This document shows, piece by piece, positions 9,132 to 19,420 of a stretch of 64,000 nucleotides of DNA. Positions within the stretch are counted from its first letter, which is position 1; the number at the start of each line of letters is the position of its first letter. The DNA comes from Chitinophagaceae bacterium. Lineage in GTDB: Bacteria > Bacteroidota > Bacteroidia > Chitinophagales > UBA10324. The position numbers and the translations under genes are program-made. The stretch is from positions 1 through 64,000 of the forward strand of contig CANJII010000014.1 of NCBI GenBank assembly GCA_947474435.1. Direction: 5' to 3'. The notes beneath the pieces were generated by a model. That model saw only the letters and a program-made list of their open reading frames with translations, searched no databases and was not told where the DNA came from.

Positions 9132-9920
9132 GTGAAAAAAACTCTACTTCAAACCCTTGCTTTTACTCTCATTAATTTTGTTGTACTTGCACAAGAGGGC
9201 GGTGGCTCGAAAACCACTGTAACTGATTCGACCATTCAATCTGAAGCGCCTTTTTCAGTTTCGGTTGAATCGGCTTTCACCAATTCATATTTATGGCGAG
9301 GCATTCAATTTAATAAAGGATTAATACTTCAGCCAGCGGTTACAATGGAATACAAGGGTTTCAGTTTAAACATCTGGAACTCAACAAGCATTTTAGAAAC
9401 CAACGAAAACGAAACTATTCAGGAACTTGATTTTACACTTTTAAAAAGTATTGAAGCAGGCAATTTTTATTTTGAACCAACACTTTTACTATACACCTAT
9501 CCAACTAAAAATTCATTAACAGCAACAGCTGAAGCCTCACTTTATGCAGCTTATTTTAAAGGTTCATTTGGTGTGTTTATGAATCCTGCTACTGATATTT
9601 TATCAAACGCAGGAGGAGCTTTTTCTGAAGTCGGATTTACCTTCGACAATGAAACTGAATATGCTCATTCAGTATTGAATCTGGCTTATGGAGCAGGAAA
9701 TAAAAAATTTTCGGAATACAACATCACAGTAGATGAACCAGGCCTTGTTAACTCAAGTTACAAACTGATTGACCTTAATGGATATTTTCAAAAAAGTTTA
9801 TCCGAAACCATTTACCTGAAACCATCTTTCAGTTTTTTTCACATTCTCGGTTCTGATTTTACCAATTTCTTAAGCACTAATCAATTGAATTTAGCCATTT
9901 CAATTGGTGCTGAATTTTAA
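9132..9920 (+). CDS. Outer-membrane beta-barrel protein (TorF-like)
   Basis: A 262-residue protein starting at GTG 9132, with a signal peptide (MKKTLLQTLAFTLINFVVLAQ) followed by alternating beta strands. FTNSYLWRGIQFNKGLILQPAV near the N terminus is typical of the TorF/Gcw_chp group of putative outer-membrane proteins. It ends only 5 bp before the hybrid histidine kinase, so the two are probably one transcript, suggesting a link between an envelope channel and signal transduction. What passes through it is unknown. Confidence 0.7.
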   Translation: MKKTLLQTLAFTLINFVVLAQEGGGSKTTVTDSTIQSEAPFSVSVESAFTNSYLWRGIQFNKGLILQPAVTMEYKGFSLNIWNSTSILETNENETIQELDFTLLKSIEAGNFYFEPTLLLYTYPTKNSLTATAEASLYAAYFKGSFGVFMNPATDILSNAGGAFSEVGFTFDNETEYAHSVLNLAYGAGNKKFSEYNITVDEPGLVNSSYKLIDLNGYFQKSLSETIYLKPSFSFFHILGSDFTNFLSTNQLNLAISIGAEF

Positions 9921-9925
9921 ACACT

Positions 9926-12900
9926 ATGAAAATTCAACTTCGAATTATTTTATTACTTACTATCATCCTCACCGGTGGTATTGCTGTAATCACCTTCATG
10001 CGCTATTCCGAATCAGATAAAATGTCAATTCTGTTAAAAAACAGGTTGGCTGAAAAAGATATTGTGTATGATAAAATACTGGATTTAAAATCCAATAGTC
10101 TGAACATGATAGCCAGCTATGAATATTCCATCTGGGACGAAATGGTTGATTACTCCAGGTTGGCCGCTAAAGCAGATTTAACAGAAGGCGAACAACAACA
10201 GAAAAAAGATTTTGAAGAAAACAGTATTAATTTTTTATTGGAGCAATATAATTTTTGCGGGGTCTGGGTTTATGATGTAAACTTTGGATGCCTTTATGCT
10301 TTTAACAATTATGATTCTGATACGGATGCAAAAATTTCACTATCAAGATTTGATTTAAGCAGCGCATTTATCAAACAAAACGAAGGTCGTGGAAATAATT
10401 TCACTCACTTTTTTATAAAAACAATAGCAGGTGATTTAATGGAAATAAGAGGAGCATCAATTCACGGAACTTTAGATAATAATCGCCTGGATGTACCAAA
10501 TGGATACCTGTTTGTGGCAAAACTCTGGGATATCAATTATTTGAACGAGTTAGGTAAATTGAATATTGCGGATATATCAATGAATTTAGATTCAACAACT
10601 TTTAATAAGAATATTTTATGTAACAAATTTGATGAGAAAGGTACATTAACAAGCTCCAGAATTTTAAAAGGTTTTGACGGAAAAGTAATTGCAAAAACCA
10701 ACATCAGTTATCCAACACCATTCTATTCGCAATTAAATTCAGGAGCCGAGAAGGCTAATTTAATTTTTATTGCTTTCTGTTTTGTGCTATTCATATTAGT
10801 AACCTGGGCATTTATTTCCTGGGTTCGAAATCCATTGGTGCACATTGCACAAAGTTTAAATCACAATAACCCACGATACATTTCAAAACTTTCAAATTCA
10901 AAAACCGAATTTGGAAAACTGGCTTTACTTATAATTAAATTCTTCAAACAAAAAGAAGATTTACAAAGTGAGATTACTGCACGACAAAAAAATGAAGCCG
11001 CATTGCGTAATTCCGAAAAAAGATTTATTGATGTTACTGAAGCGGCAGGTGAATTTGTGTGGGAAACAAATGTGAAAGGCGAAATAATTTATATTTCAAG
11101 CAAGATAACAGATGCTACCGGTTATTTAATTGATGAGTGTGTGAATGCCGATTTCAGTTGTATTATCAGTAATGAAGATCAGTTAAAAATTATTGATTCG
11201 TTCAGATTATTTATAATTAATTCTGAGTCGTTTAAAGACATTGAATTCCGAATCATCAGAAAGGATAATTCAAACGGATACATTCGTGTCAGTGGTACGC
11301 CTGCATTTGATGAGTTTGGAAATGTTGTTGGATTCAGAGGAACCGGACAAGATGTTTCAGTTCATAAACAGTTTGAAGAAGAATTAAGACAGGCAAAAGA
11401 ATTAGCTGAAAGTGCTAACATGGCGAAGAGCGAATTTCTCGCAAACATGAGTCATGAAATACGCACACCCATTAATGGTATTATGGGTATGACAGAACTT
11501 ACGCTTGCAACTAATTGTGCAGATGAACAACGCGAATACCTGGAGCTTGTAAAAACTTCGGCCGACAATTTATTAATTGTTATAAATGATATTCTCGACT
11601 TCAGCAAAATTGAAGCGGGCAAAATGGAGTTGGAAGAAATTGATTTCGACTTGCGTGATATGATGAGCAAAACCATGAAGTTGCTTGCTCTCCGTAAAAA
11701 GGATAAAGGCATTGAAATGATTTTGGATATTGATGAAGAGATACCAAAAATAATTGTAGGTGATCCTGGTCGTTTGCGTCAGATAATGATAAACATTGTA
11801 GGTAATGCAATCAAGTTTACTGAGAAAGGAGAGATTGGATTATATGCAAAACTGAATCGCAAGGAAAGTGGAAAAACTGTTATTGATTTTACAATAAGCG
11901 ATACCGGAATAGGAATACCACAGGATAAACTAAAAAGTATTTTCGAACCATTTACACAAGCCGATGGCTCCACCACCCGCAAATTTGGTGGAACAGGATT
12001 GGGATTAACCATTACCCGGAATCTAATTGGCCTGATGCATGGCGAAGTTTATGTAACGAGCGAATTAGGTAAGGGAAGTAAGTTTCATTTCAATTCAGAA
12101 TTTGGAATCGGACAGTCAATAACCCGTTACCTTCCTGCTGATTTTGAAGTACTGAATAAATTAAAAGTGCTGATTGTAGACGATAATTTAACCAACCGGC
12201 GCATAATGGAAGGACAATTGAAAAATTTAGTTGACGGTATTATATGTGTTGAAAACGGAAGAACAGCTCTTTACGAATTAAGCAAAGCGTATAACGATGG
12301 CTACCCTTTTGATTTAATATTGTTGGATGTGCAAATGCCCGGTATTGATGGATGGGAGGTAACCAGAATAATGCGCGACAATCCGAATTTCGATTCCACA
12401 AAAATATTTGTGATGTCGAGTGTGGCTGATAACATTGATATCCATGAACGGGAAAAACTGAACATCAGCACATTCATGGCTAAACCTGTTACCTATCAGG
12501 AATTGCTGGATGAATTATTCCTGATTTTTGGCCATGTTATTTCTGATCATGCAAAAGAAAAAATACAAAATTCAACAGTAAAAATTTATCAATCAAAATC
12601 GCTGAACATTCTTTTGGCCGAAGATGATTTGATAAATCAAAAACTGGCGATTACTGTCTTTGAAAAAAATGGATTTAAAGTAACACTTGCAAACAACGGG
12701 TTGGAAGTGCTTGATATTCTGAAGAAAGAAAATTTTGATCTCATATTTATGGATGTTCAAATGCCGCACCTCGATGGATATGAAACCACACTTAAAATAC
12801 GGGAAAATGAATTGACAACAGGACAACACATTCCAATTGTTGCCATGACCGCACACGCAATGAAAATGCATCGTGATAGATGCATTGAAGTTGGTATGGA

Positions 12901-13381
12901 CGATTATGTAAGCAAGCCCATTAAAACTGATGAGGTTTTTAAAGTAATGGCCAAATTGTTTGAAGGAAAAGAAATTGCCATTTCTGAAGCAGAAGAAATT
13001 GAGAACAATGCTGAAGAATTTAATTTTAATTATTTCAATGCTTCATTTTTCAGTGAACAATGTGTTGGTGATGCGGGTCTGATGACTGATTTAATAAAAC
13101 TTTTTTTGAAAAGCATTTTACCTCAGCTCGATTCATTGGATGAGGCAGTTGGAATTCGCGAAGGATTTACTATGAATAGAATTACACATAAAATGCGGGG
13201 TAGTATATCACCATTTGGCGCAAAGAACACAGGCGATTTATTATATGTTTTGGAAAACATGGGGAAAGAAAATTCGTGGGTTGATATAGAATCACATTTG
13301 AGTAATGCTAAAAACTCTGTACTTGGTTTAGTTAAAGAATTGCAGTTCTTTATTGAAAATAAGCAAAGAAAAACTGCATAG
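9926..13381 (+). CDS. Hybrid histidine kinase: CHASE4-PAS-HisKA-HATPase-REC-REC-Hpt
   Basis: A 1151-residue multidomain phosphorelay protein. Order: N-terminal TM helix (about 5-25), periplasmic CHASE4-like sensor with YSIWDEMVDY (about 30-275), second TM (about 283-305), PAS/PAC (about 365-485), HisKA with SHEIRTP and phospho-His510, HATPase_c with GTGLGLTITRNL, first receiver with Asp801 (LLDVQMPG), second receiver with Asp943 (FMDVQMPH), and a C-terminal Hpt domain with His1088 (ITHKMRGS). The relay chain is complete within one polypeptide. No DNA-binding regulator is adjacent, so the final target is unknown. Confidence 0.9.
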   Translation: MKIQLRIILLLTIILTGGIAVITFMRYSESDKMSILLKNRLAEKDIVYDKILDLKSNSLNMIASYEYSIWDEMVDYSRLAAKADLTEGEQQQKKDFEENSINFLLEQYNFCGVWVYDVNFGCLYAFNNYDSDTDAKISLSRFDLSSAFIKQNEGRGNNFTHFFIKTIAGDLMEIRGASIHGTLDNNRLDVPNGYLFVAKLWDINYLNELGKLNIADISMNLDSTTFNKNILCNKFDEKGTLTSSRILKGFDGKVIAKTNISYPTPFYSQLNSGAEKANLIFIAFCFVLFILVTWAFISWVRNPLVHIAQSLNHNNPRYISKLSNSKTEFGKLALLIIKFFKQKEDLQSEITARQKNEAALRNSEKRFIDVTEAAGEFVWETNVKGEIIYISSKITDATGYLIDECVNADFSCIISNEDQLKIIDSFRLFIINSESFKDIEFRIIRKDNSNGYIRVSGTPAFDEFGNVVGFRGTGQDVSVHKQFEEELRQAKELAESANMAKSEFLANMSHEIRTPINGIMGMTELTLATNCADEQREYLELVKTSADNLLIVINDILDFSKIEAGKMELEEIDFDLRDMMSKTMKLLALRKKDKGIEMILDIDEEIPKIIVGDPGRLRQIMINIVGNAIKFTEKGEIGLYAKLNRKESGKTVIDFTISDTGIGIPQDKLKSIFEPFTQADGSTTRKFGGTGLGLTITRNLIGLMHGEVYVTSELGKGSKFHFNSEFGIGQSITRYLPADFEVLNKLKVLIVDDNLTNRRIMEGQLKNLVDGIICVENGRTALYELSKAYNDGYPFDLILLDVQMPGIDGWEVTRIMRDNPNFDSTKIFVMSSVADNIDIHEREKLNISTFMAKPVTYQELLDELFLIFGHVISDHAKEKIQNSTVKIYQSKSLNILLAEDDLINQKLAITVFEKNGFKVTLANNGLEVLDILKKENFDLIFMDVQMPHLDGYETTLKIRENELTTGQHIPIVAMTAHAMKMHRDRCIEVGMDDYVSKPIKTDEVFKVMAKLFEGKEIAISEAEEIENNAEEFNFNYFNASFFSEQCVGDAGLMTDLIKLFLKSILPQLDSLDEAVGIREGFTMNRITHKMRGSISPFGAKNTGDLLYVLENMGKENSWVDIESHLSNAKNSVLGLVKELQFFIENKQRKTA

Positions 13382-13923
13382 CATTTCTACAAATTACCTG
13401 CTTTAACAAGGATGTAAATTTATTTCCAGAAAGAGCTTTAGTATCTGAATTTTAAAATTCTGATAAATTATAAACTCAATTTATGTTTATCAATTTTCAA
13501 TGAATTGTAATATAAAATACTATGCGTTATCGAAGCAATTGTTCCGGTAATAAAATTGAATGTAACCATTCATCTTCCAAAGAGTAAGGAGGGAAGCCTA
13601 ATACCAATAAATAATAATGAAATTTATAATCATTCAATTTATTACCAATAAATTATTCAGCATCTTTAAATACTTCTCATTTATTGATTGGAATCGCGTG
13701 ATTGTATGGTTTAAGTATATACTCGATGTTCTTGATGAACTGTTTTAAGAAATACTATTTTCATCCTCCTTTATATTTCAACTTCTTACAGCATTATTTA
13801 CTGTCATAACCTGCCCTATTAAAATTTTCGGGCACACACAATTTTTCTGTTTCAAACTTTTATTAAATCATAATTTCTTATTGCATCGCCTAGATATCTT
13901 CGCGCTTACATTAGTAAAATACT
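13382..13923. other. 542-bp intergenic region, no convincing gene
   Basis: Very AT-rich. A short direct repeat (TACCAATAAAT) is at 13602-13612 and 13643-13653. On the minus strand, 13530-13652 is a stop-free stretch with protein-like composition (contains YSLEDEWLHSILLPEQ) but lacks a good start and could be a gene relic. It presumably also carries the upstream control region of the SulP gene; no full promoter match was found. Confidence 0.4.
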
Positions 13924-15474
13924 TTGAAACGCACAATTAAGTATTACCGCATTGTTTGGCTCAATCATGATTTACCAGCAGGTCTGTCCGTGTTTTTTGT
14001 TGCGCTTCCATTGTGCATCGGCATTGCACTGGCATGCGGCGCGCCTTTGTATGCAGGATTAATAACAGGAATTATAGGTGGATTGGTCACTACTCTTATC
14101 AGCGGTTCGCAATTGCTGGTATCAGGGCCCGGAGCGGGATTGAGTACTGTGGTTGCCGCAACAATAATTTCGTTAGGCGATTACCGTTTGTTTTTATTGG
14201 TTGTAATTATTGCAGGCCTGTTTCAGATTTTACTGGGCCTGTTTAAACTCGGCAGCATAGCAAACTATTTTCCATCAGCAGTTATTAAAGGAATGTTGGC
14301 GGCCATTGGTATTCTGTTAATTTCAAAACAATTGCCCATTGCCATTGGATACAATGAACCCGATTTCTGGAACAGCGGTTTCCTTAATTTGTTTTCATCA
14401 AAAAACTTCTTCGGCAGTATTCATAACTTCAATTTGCATTCAACTCGCGGCGCTTATTTTATTTCAGCCATATCAATAGTGCTATTGATTTTATTTCAAC
14501 AACCCTTTTTCAAAAAAATAAAATTTTTACCTGCACCATTGATAGTTGTAGTGGTTGGAATACTACTGAATTTTTTATTCGAGCACACCGCTTCGGCTTT
14601 TTCGCTACGGCCAACGCAGATGGTGAATATTCCTGATAATATTTTCGCAAACATTTTATTTCCCGACTTCACAGTAATTTTTTCACGAACCGATATCTGG
14701 GAATATGGAATTGTAATTGGCTTGCTCGCTACGCTCGAAACTTTATTGTGTGTGGAAGCCATTGACAAATTAGATAAACTCAATCGCATAACTCCCGTGA
14801 ACCGCGAATTATTGGCGCAGGGTTTCGGGAACATTGCATGCGGCCTGATTGGTGCGCTGCCAATGACCGCAGTTATTGTTCGCGGCGCTGCCAATGTTGA
14901 TGCTGGAGCACGCACAAAATTATCGTCGTTAACGCATGGTGTTTTTCTTTTGCTCGCCGTGCTTTTTATTCCATTTGTGTTGTGCCTCATTCCTTATGCA
15001 TCACTGTCGGCTATACTATTAGTTACCGGTTACAACCTCACCAAACCCAAGTTGTATCGCAACATATTCAGCCTCGGACGCAAACAATTTCTTCCATTCA
15101 TCATCACCATCGTTTCCATTTTGCTTACCGATTTATTAATTGGTGTGAGCATCGGTTTACTCATTTCGGTTTACTACATCATACTCAATAATTTTAAAGC
15201 AGAATATAAAATTCAGAAAACCAGAAAGCACGCCACCGATGTGTTCGTTATAAAACTGAACAGCAATGTCACCTTCCTGAACAAAGTGAAACTGCGCGAT
15301 GCTTTAGATAAAATTCCAGAATACTCGGTGCTTACTATTGATGGCAGCGATTGCAATTTTATTGATTACGACATTCTCGAAATCATAAGTGAGTACGAAA
15401 ACAAGGCACACACCCGACACATTGAAGTTCATTTATCGGGTATCGAAAAGGTGAGCGTTACAGCAATACATTAA
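13924..15474 (+). CDS. SulP family inorganic anion transporter with STAS domain
   Basis: A 516-residue inner-membrane protein. The SulP transporter part covers residues about 10-425, with the N-terminal signature HDLPAGLSVFFVALPLCIGIA, SGPGAGL and many hydrophobic helices. The C-terminal 85 residues form a STAS-like domain (LTIDGSDCNFIDYDILEII). No fused carbonic anhydrase is present. Substrates in the family include sulfate and bicarbonate; the sequence does not decide. A TTG start at 13924 is used because there is no in-frame ATG before the first helix. It precedes a potassium-related block, but 166 bp separate them. Confidence 0.85.
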   Translation: MKRTIKYYRIVWLNHDLPAGLSVFFVALPLCIGIALACGAPLYAGLITGIIGGLVTTLISGSQLLVSGPGAGLSTVVAATIISLGDYRLFLLVVIIAGLFQILLGLFKLGSIANYFPSAVIKGMLAAIGILLISKQLPIAIGYNEPDFWNSGFLNLFSSKNFFGSIHNFNLHSTRGAYFISAISIVLLILFQQPFFKKIKFLPAPLIVVVVGILLNFLFEHTASAFSLRPTQMVNIPDNIFANILFPDFTVIFSRTDIWEYGIVIGLLATLETLLCVEAIDKLDKLNRITPVNRELLAQGFGNIACGLIGALPMTAVIVRGAANVDAGARTKLSSLTHGVFLLLAVLFIPFVLCLIPYASLSAILLVTGYNLTKPKLYRNIFSLGRKQFLPFIITIVSILLTDLLIGVSIGLLISVYYIILNNFKAEYKIQKTRKHATDVFVIKLNSNVTFLNKVKLRDALDKIPEYSVLTIDGSDCNFIDYDILEIISEYENKAHTRHIEVHLSGIEKVSVTAIH

Positions 15475-15613
15475 TTCAAATTTCTGTATTCAATAATTTC
15501 AAAAATAGATTATTCATTTCCGAATCATGCAATTCGAAATGAGACCTTAAATTCTTTATAAAATCTTTATGCTTATCGTCATTCATTTTATATGTCCTTT
15601 ATAAATAGCCATA

Positions 15614-15621
15614 TACTTTTG
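15614..15621 (+). promoter_or_regulatory. -7 box upstream of the KdpD-like kinase
   Basis: TACTTTTG matches TAnnTTTG and lies 20 bp before the GTG start at 15641, which is a normal distance for a short leader. No clear -33 TTG is seen, so the assignment is tentative. Confidence 0.35.
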
Positions 15622-15640
15622 CACCGGCATATAAAGAACA

Positions 15641-16786
15641 GTGAACACAGTTTTCGAAACGCAGCTTAAAAAAGCAAAAACTTATTTTATTGCCCCGCTT
15701 ATTGTTTGCCTGGTTGCTGCAGCCAGCTATTTGTTTTCTGATATTGTTGGTTACAGAGTAGTTGCATTGATATTGCTCGTTACTGTTTCGCTCATTGCAA
15801 TGTTTTCCAATATCATTCCCGTGTTGATTTCGGCAATGCTTAGCGCGTTGATTTGGGATTACTTTTTTATTCCACCTCACTTTACACTTCATGTTACTGA
15901 TCCTGAAGACACCTTAATGCTTGTAATGTACTTTGTTATTGCATTGGTGAACGCTGTATTGACTTTTAAAATCCGACAGATAGAAAAAGAGGCGAGGGAA
16001 AAAGAAGTGAAGGCCAATGCTATTAAATTTTACAATGCTCTTTTCAATTCGCTTTCGCATGAATTAAAAACTCCTATTGCCGCAATCATCGGCGCATCTG
16101 ATAATTTGTTATCCGACACCAATAAAATTTCAGAAGACAACAAACACAATCTTCTTTCCGAAATTTCAATTGCGTCCGTCCGGTTAAATCAACAGGTAGA
16201 AAATCTATTGAACATGTCGCGACTCGAATCTGGATACATACAGCCAAAAAAAGATTGGTGCGATGTGAATGAACTGGTTTACTCAGTAGTAAATCGGCTG
16301 GAAGAAAAACTGAATCAACACGAATTAAAAATTGAAATCAACGAAAAACTTCCGCTGTTCAAACTCGATTTTGGTTTAATGGAACATGTTTTACTCAACC
16401 TGGTAAACAATGCCATTATTTATACTACTGCAGGAACAACTATAACCATTCGAGTTGATTTTATTAAAATAGTAAAGGGGCATTTCAATTTATCTACTGA
16501 AAATATTAACCCTGAAAGAGATAAAGAAATTACCAATTTAGTAATTGAAATATGTGACAATGGAAGTGGATTTCCGCCTGATGAAATTCAAAAGGTTTTT
16601 GAAAAAATTTATCGGTTGAAAAATTCAAAAGCAGGCGGAACCGGTTTAGGGTTATCCATTGCAAGAGGTTTTGTAGAAGCGCAAAACGGCACCATTCATT
16701 TATCTAATCTTCTATCAGGTGGTGCCTCATTTACCATTACTATTCCTGCCGAAGTTTCTTATTTAAATAAACAGAAAAATGAATAA
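15641..16786 (+). CDS. KdpD-like sensor histidine kinase (DUF4118)
   Basis: A 381-residue membrane kinase starting at GTG 15641. It has a DUF4118-type four-helix membrane region (about 18-115), HisKA with SLSHELKTP and phospho-His140, and HATPase_c with DNGSGFPP and GGTGLGLSIARG. It corresponds to the C-terminal half of KdpD and lacks the N-terminal KdpD/UspA sensor half. Its end overlaps the ATG of the response-regulator gene by 8 bp, and the potassium transporter Kup follows, so it probably controls potassium uptake. No kdpABC genes are nearby. Confidence 0.87.
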   Translation: MNTVFETQLKKAKTYFIAPLIVCLVAAASYLFSDIVGYRVVALILLVTVSLIAMFSNIIPVLISAMLSALIWDYFFIPPHFTLHVTDPEDTLMLVMYFVIALVNAVLTFKIRQIEKEAREKEVKANAIKFYNALFNSLSHELKTPIAAIIGASDNLLSDTNKISEDNKHNLLSEISIASVRLNQQVENLLNMSRLESGYIQPKKDWCDVNELVYSVVNRLEEKLNQHELKIEINEKLPLFKLDFGLMEHVLLNLVNNAIIYTTAGTTITIRVDFIKIVKGHFNLSTENINPERDKEITNLVIEICDNGSGFPPDEIQKVFEKIYRLKNSKAGGTGLGLSIARGFVEAQNGTIHLSNLLSGGASFTITIPAEVSYLNKQKNE

Positions 16787-17466
16787 TGCTGAAATATTAG
16801 TAATTGATGATGAAGAGCAAATGCGCCGTTTGCTCGAAATAACTTTGCAGAGCAACGGACTTCATTGTAAAAGAAGCAAACACGGCAAAAGATGGATTAA
16901 TAGCAGCAGCTAATCATCCACCCGATTTAATTATTCTCGACTTGGGATTGCCTGATGAAAGCGGTCATACTGTTTTAAAAAAATTAAGAGAGTGGTACAC
17001 CAAGTCCATCATTATTCTTTCGGTGCAAAGCAGTGAAGACGACATTGTAAAAGCATTGGATAACGGTGCAAACGATTATTTAGTAAAACCATTTCGCACA
17101 GCTGAATTACTTGCACGAATTCGTTCCACACTTCGCGACAGTACATCAGAAGAAAATAATTCACTCATTGATTGCAATGAATTACAAATTGATTTGGCAG
17201 CGCGCACAGTTAAAAAAAATAATGAAACAGTAAAGCTTACTTCAACCGAATACACACTACTTGCCCTGCTTGCACAACATGAAGGAAAAGTTTTAACCCA
17301 CTGGTTTTTATTAAACCAGGTTTGGGGTCCTACTTACAGCAACGAATCACAATACCTGCGGGTATTCATCGCGCAGTTGCGGAAAAAAATTGAAGACAAT
17401 CCGAACAAACCATTTCACCTTGTAACCGAGTCGGGTGTTGGTTATCGTTTTGTGGCAAAAGTTTAA
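16779..17466 (+). pseudogene. KdpE-like OmpR-family response regulator, frameshifted
   Basis: The frame from ATG 16779 encodes a receiver N terminus (AEILVIDDEEQMRRLLEITLQ) but runs into a stop after 44 codons. Dropping one base at about 16860 restores a full receiver: FIVKEANTAKDGLIAAANHPPDLIILDLGLPDESG, then the KPF motif and a winged-helix DNA-binding domain (about 17160-17460) ending in VTESGVGYRF. The rest is intact. The site is not a homopolymer run or an obvious slippery sequence, so this is either a recent mutation or an assembly error. The presumed partner is the kinase immediately upstream and the presumed target is kup. Confidence 0.8.
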
Positions 17467-17482
17467 TTAGCAGAAATTTCCA

Positions 17483-19420
17483 ATGGCAAATAATAACCTA
17501 AACAAACTTTCACTCGCCGGATTACTCGTTACGCTCGGAATTATTTATGGAGACATAGGCACATCGCCACTTTATGTGATGCAGGCAATTCTCGGTGACC
17601 GGCCAGTTAGCGAGTTGCTTGTTTATGGCGGATTGAGTTGTGTGTTCTGGACATTGACTTTACAAACAACAGTCAAGTATGTAATTCTCACACTACGAGC
17701 CGACAATCATGGTGAGGGGGGGATTTTTTCGCTCTATGCATTAGTACGCAAGCGTGCAAAGTGGCTGGTGTTTCCGGCAATCATTGGTGGTGCAGCATTG
17801 CTTGCCGATGGAGTTATCACACCATCCATTTCCATTTCTGCTTCCATTGAAGGGTTGAAATTTTATTACCCCGAAATAAATACCGTACCCATTGTTATTG
17901 CCATTGTGTGCGTGTTGTTTCTCTTTCAGCGATTGGGTACAATGATGGTTGGCAGTTCTTTCGGGCCGGTAATGCTCATTTGGTTTGGTATGTTATCGGT
18001 TCTTGGTATTGTAAATCTTAATCACCATCTGGGTGTTCTTCATGCACTCAATCCTGAATATGCAATTGAGTTTTTAGTATTTTATCCAAAAGGATTCTGG
18101 CTGCTCGGTGCAGTTTTTCTTTGTACTACCGGTGCCGAGGCTTTGTATTCCGACCTCGGTCATTGCGGAAAAAAAAATATCCGCATCTCATGGATTTTTG
18201 TGAAAGCGGCATTGCTATTAAATTATTTCGGACAAGGCGCATGGATTATGACACACAATGGTGAAGTGCTATCAGGTATTAATCCGTTTTATGAAACCAT
18301 GCCCGATTGGTTTCGCTTCATTGGAATCATAATTGCTACACTTGCCTCCATCATTGCCAGTCAGGCATTAATTACAGGAAGCTTTACACTCATTAATGAA
18401 GCTATGCGATTAAACCTGTGGCCAAAAGTGCGGGTGGTGCATCCAACAGATTTGCGCGGACAGATATATGTGCCGAGTGTAAATATTTTTCTTTTCGTTG
18501 GTTGCGTGGCGATGGTTCTCGGTTTCAAAGAATCGAAAAACATGGAAGCCGCTTATGGTTTAACAATAAGCATCTGCATGTTAATGACTACCATTCTTTA
18601 CTGTACTTATTTGTATGTGAGACGCGGCTCCTACATACTGGTTGCCATCACTGCATTAACATTTCTTGCCATTGAACTTTCGTTTCTTACTGCCAACCTT
18701 GCTAAATTCATGCACGGCGGTTATGTAACAGTTATGCTCGGCACTTTATTATTTTCAATTATGTATGTGTGGTATCGTGCGCGCAAAATCAAAAACCGAT
18801 ACCTTGAGTTTGTGAATGTGAAAGATTTTTTACCACCACTGAAAGCATTGAGCGATGATGTAACAGTTCCAAAATATTGTTCACACCTCATTTACCTTAC
18901 CAGCGCCGATTACCCGTCGCAAATGGAATCAAAAATTTTTTATTCTGTTTTTAACAAGCAACCAAAGCGAGCCGATGTGTATTGGTTTGTTCATGTGGAT
19001 GTCGTAGATGAACCATACACCTTGGAATATTCAGTCACCACATTAATTCCCGGCGATGTATTCCGCATTGATTTTATTCTTGGTTTCCGAGTGCCTCCGC
19101 GCATTAATTTGTATTTCAAAAAAGTGATTGAAAACATGGTAGCCAACAATGAAGTGGATACAGTGAGTCGCTACGAATCGCTCAGCCGTCAGCAAGTAAC
19201 TGGTGACTTTCGTTTTGTAGTGATTGAAAAATTTCTGAGCTTCGAAAACGACTTACCCTTTATTGAAAAGCTGGTAATGGATGGTTATTTCTTTCTGAAA
19301 AATATTTCGCTCAAAGAAGGTCATGAATTTGGATTAGACACCAGTTCGGTTTCTATTGAAAAATTTCCATTGATAATAACTCCTATCAAGGAAATAAATT
19401 TGAAAAGAGTATATGAATAA
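17483..19420 (+). CDS. kup: Potassium transporter Kup
   Basis: A 645-residue KUP/HAK/KT potassium-proton symporter with about 12 N-terminal membrane helices and a soluble C-terminal domain of roughly 200 residues. Signature segments are IIYGDIGTSPLYVMQAIL near residue 20, DNHGEGGIFSLYAL and GGAALLADGVITPSISI. Length matches the family. It starts 16 bp after the KdpE-like gene, which places it in the same transcript as the kinase and regulator. Confidence 0.93.
   Translation: MANNNLNKLSLAGLLVTLGIIYGDIGTSPLYVMQAILGDRPVSELLVYGGLSCVFWTLTLQTTVKYVILTLRADNHGEGGIFSLYALVRKRAKWLVFPAIIGGAALLADGVITPSISISASIEGLKFYYPEINTVPIVIAIVCVLFLFQRLGTMMVGSSFGPVMLIWFGMLSVLGIVNLNHHLGVLHALNPEYAIEFLVFYPKGFWLLGAVFLCTTGAEALYSDLGHCGKKNIRISWIFVKAALLLNYFGQGAWIMTHNGEVLSGINPFYETMPDWFRFIGIIIATLASIIASQALITGSFTLINEAMRLNLWPKVRVVHPTDLRGQIYVPSVNIFLFVGCVAMVLGFKESKNMEAAYGLTISICMLMTTILYCTYLYVRRGSYILVAITALTFLAIELSFLTANLAKFMHGGYVTVMLGTLLFSIMYVWYRARKIKNRYLEFVNVKDFLPPLKALSDDVTVPKYCSHLIYLTSADYPSQMESKIFYSVFNKQPKRADVYWFVHVDVVDEPYTLEYSVTTLIPGDVFRIDFILGFRVPPRINLYFKKVIENMVANNEVDTVSRYESLSRQQVTGDFRFVVIEKFLSFENDLPFIEKLVMDGYFFLKNISLKEGHEFGLDTSSVSIEKFPLIITPIKEINLKRVYE

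Noticed and set aside
13530-13652. Minus-strand open frame of 41 codons with protein-like composition
   Set aside because: No good start codon or upstream signal, flanked by stops, no recognisable similarity; listed only as a possible relic in the gap entry.
14496-14990. 164-codon minus-strand open frame inside the SulP gene
   Set aside because: It is antisense to an unmistakable transporter, with composition that follows from the sense codons.
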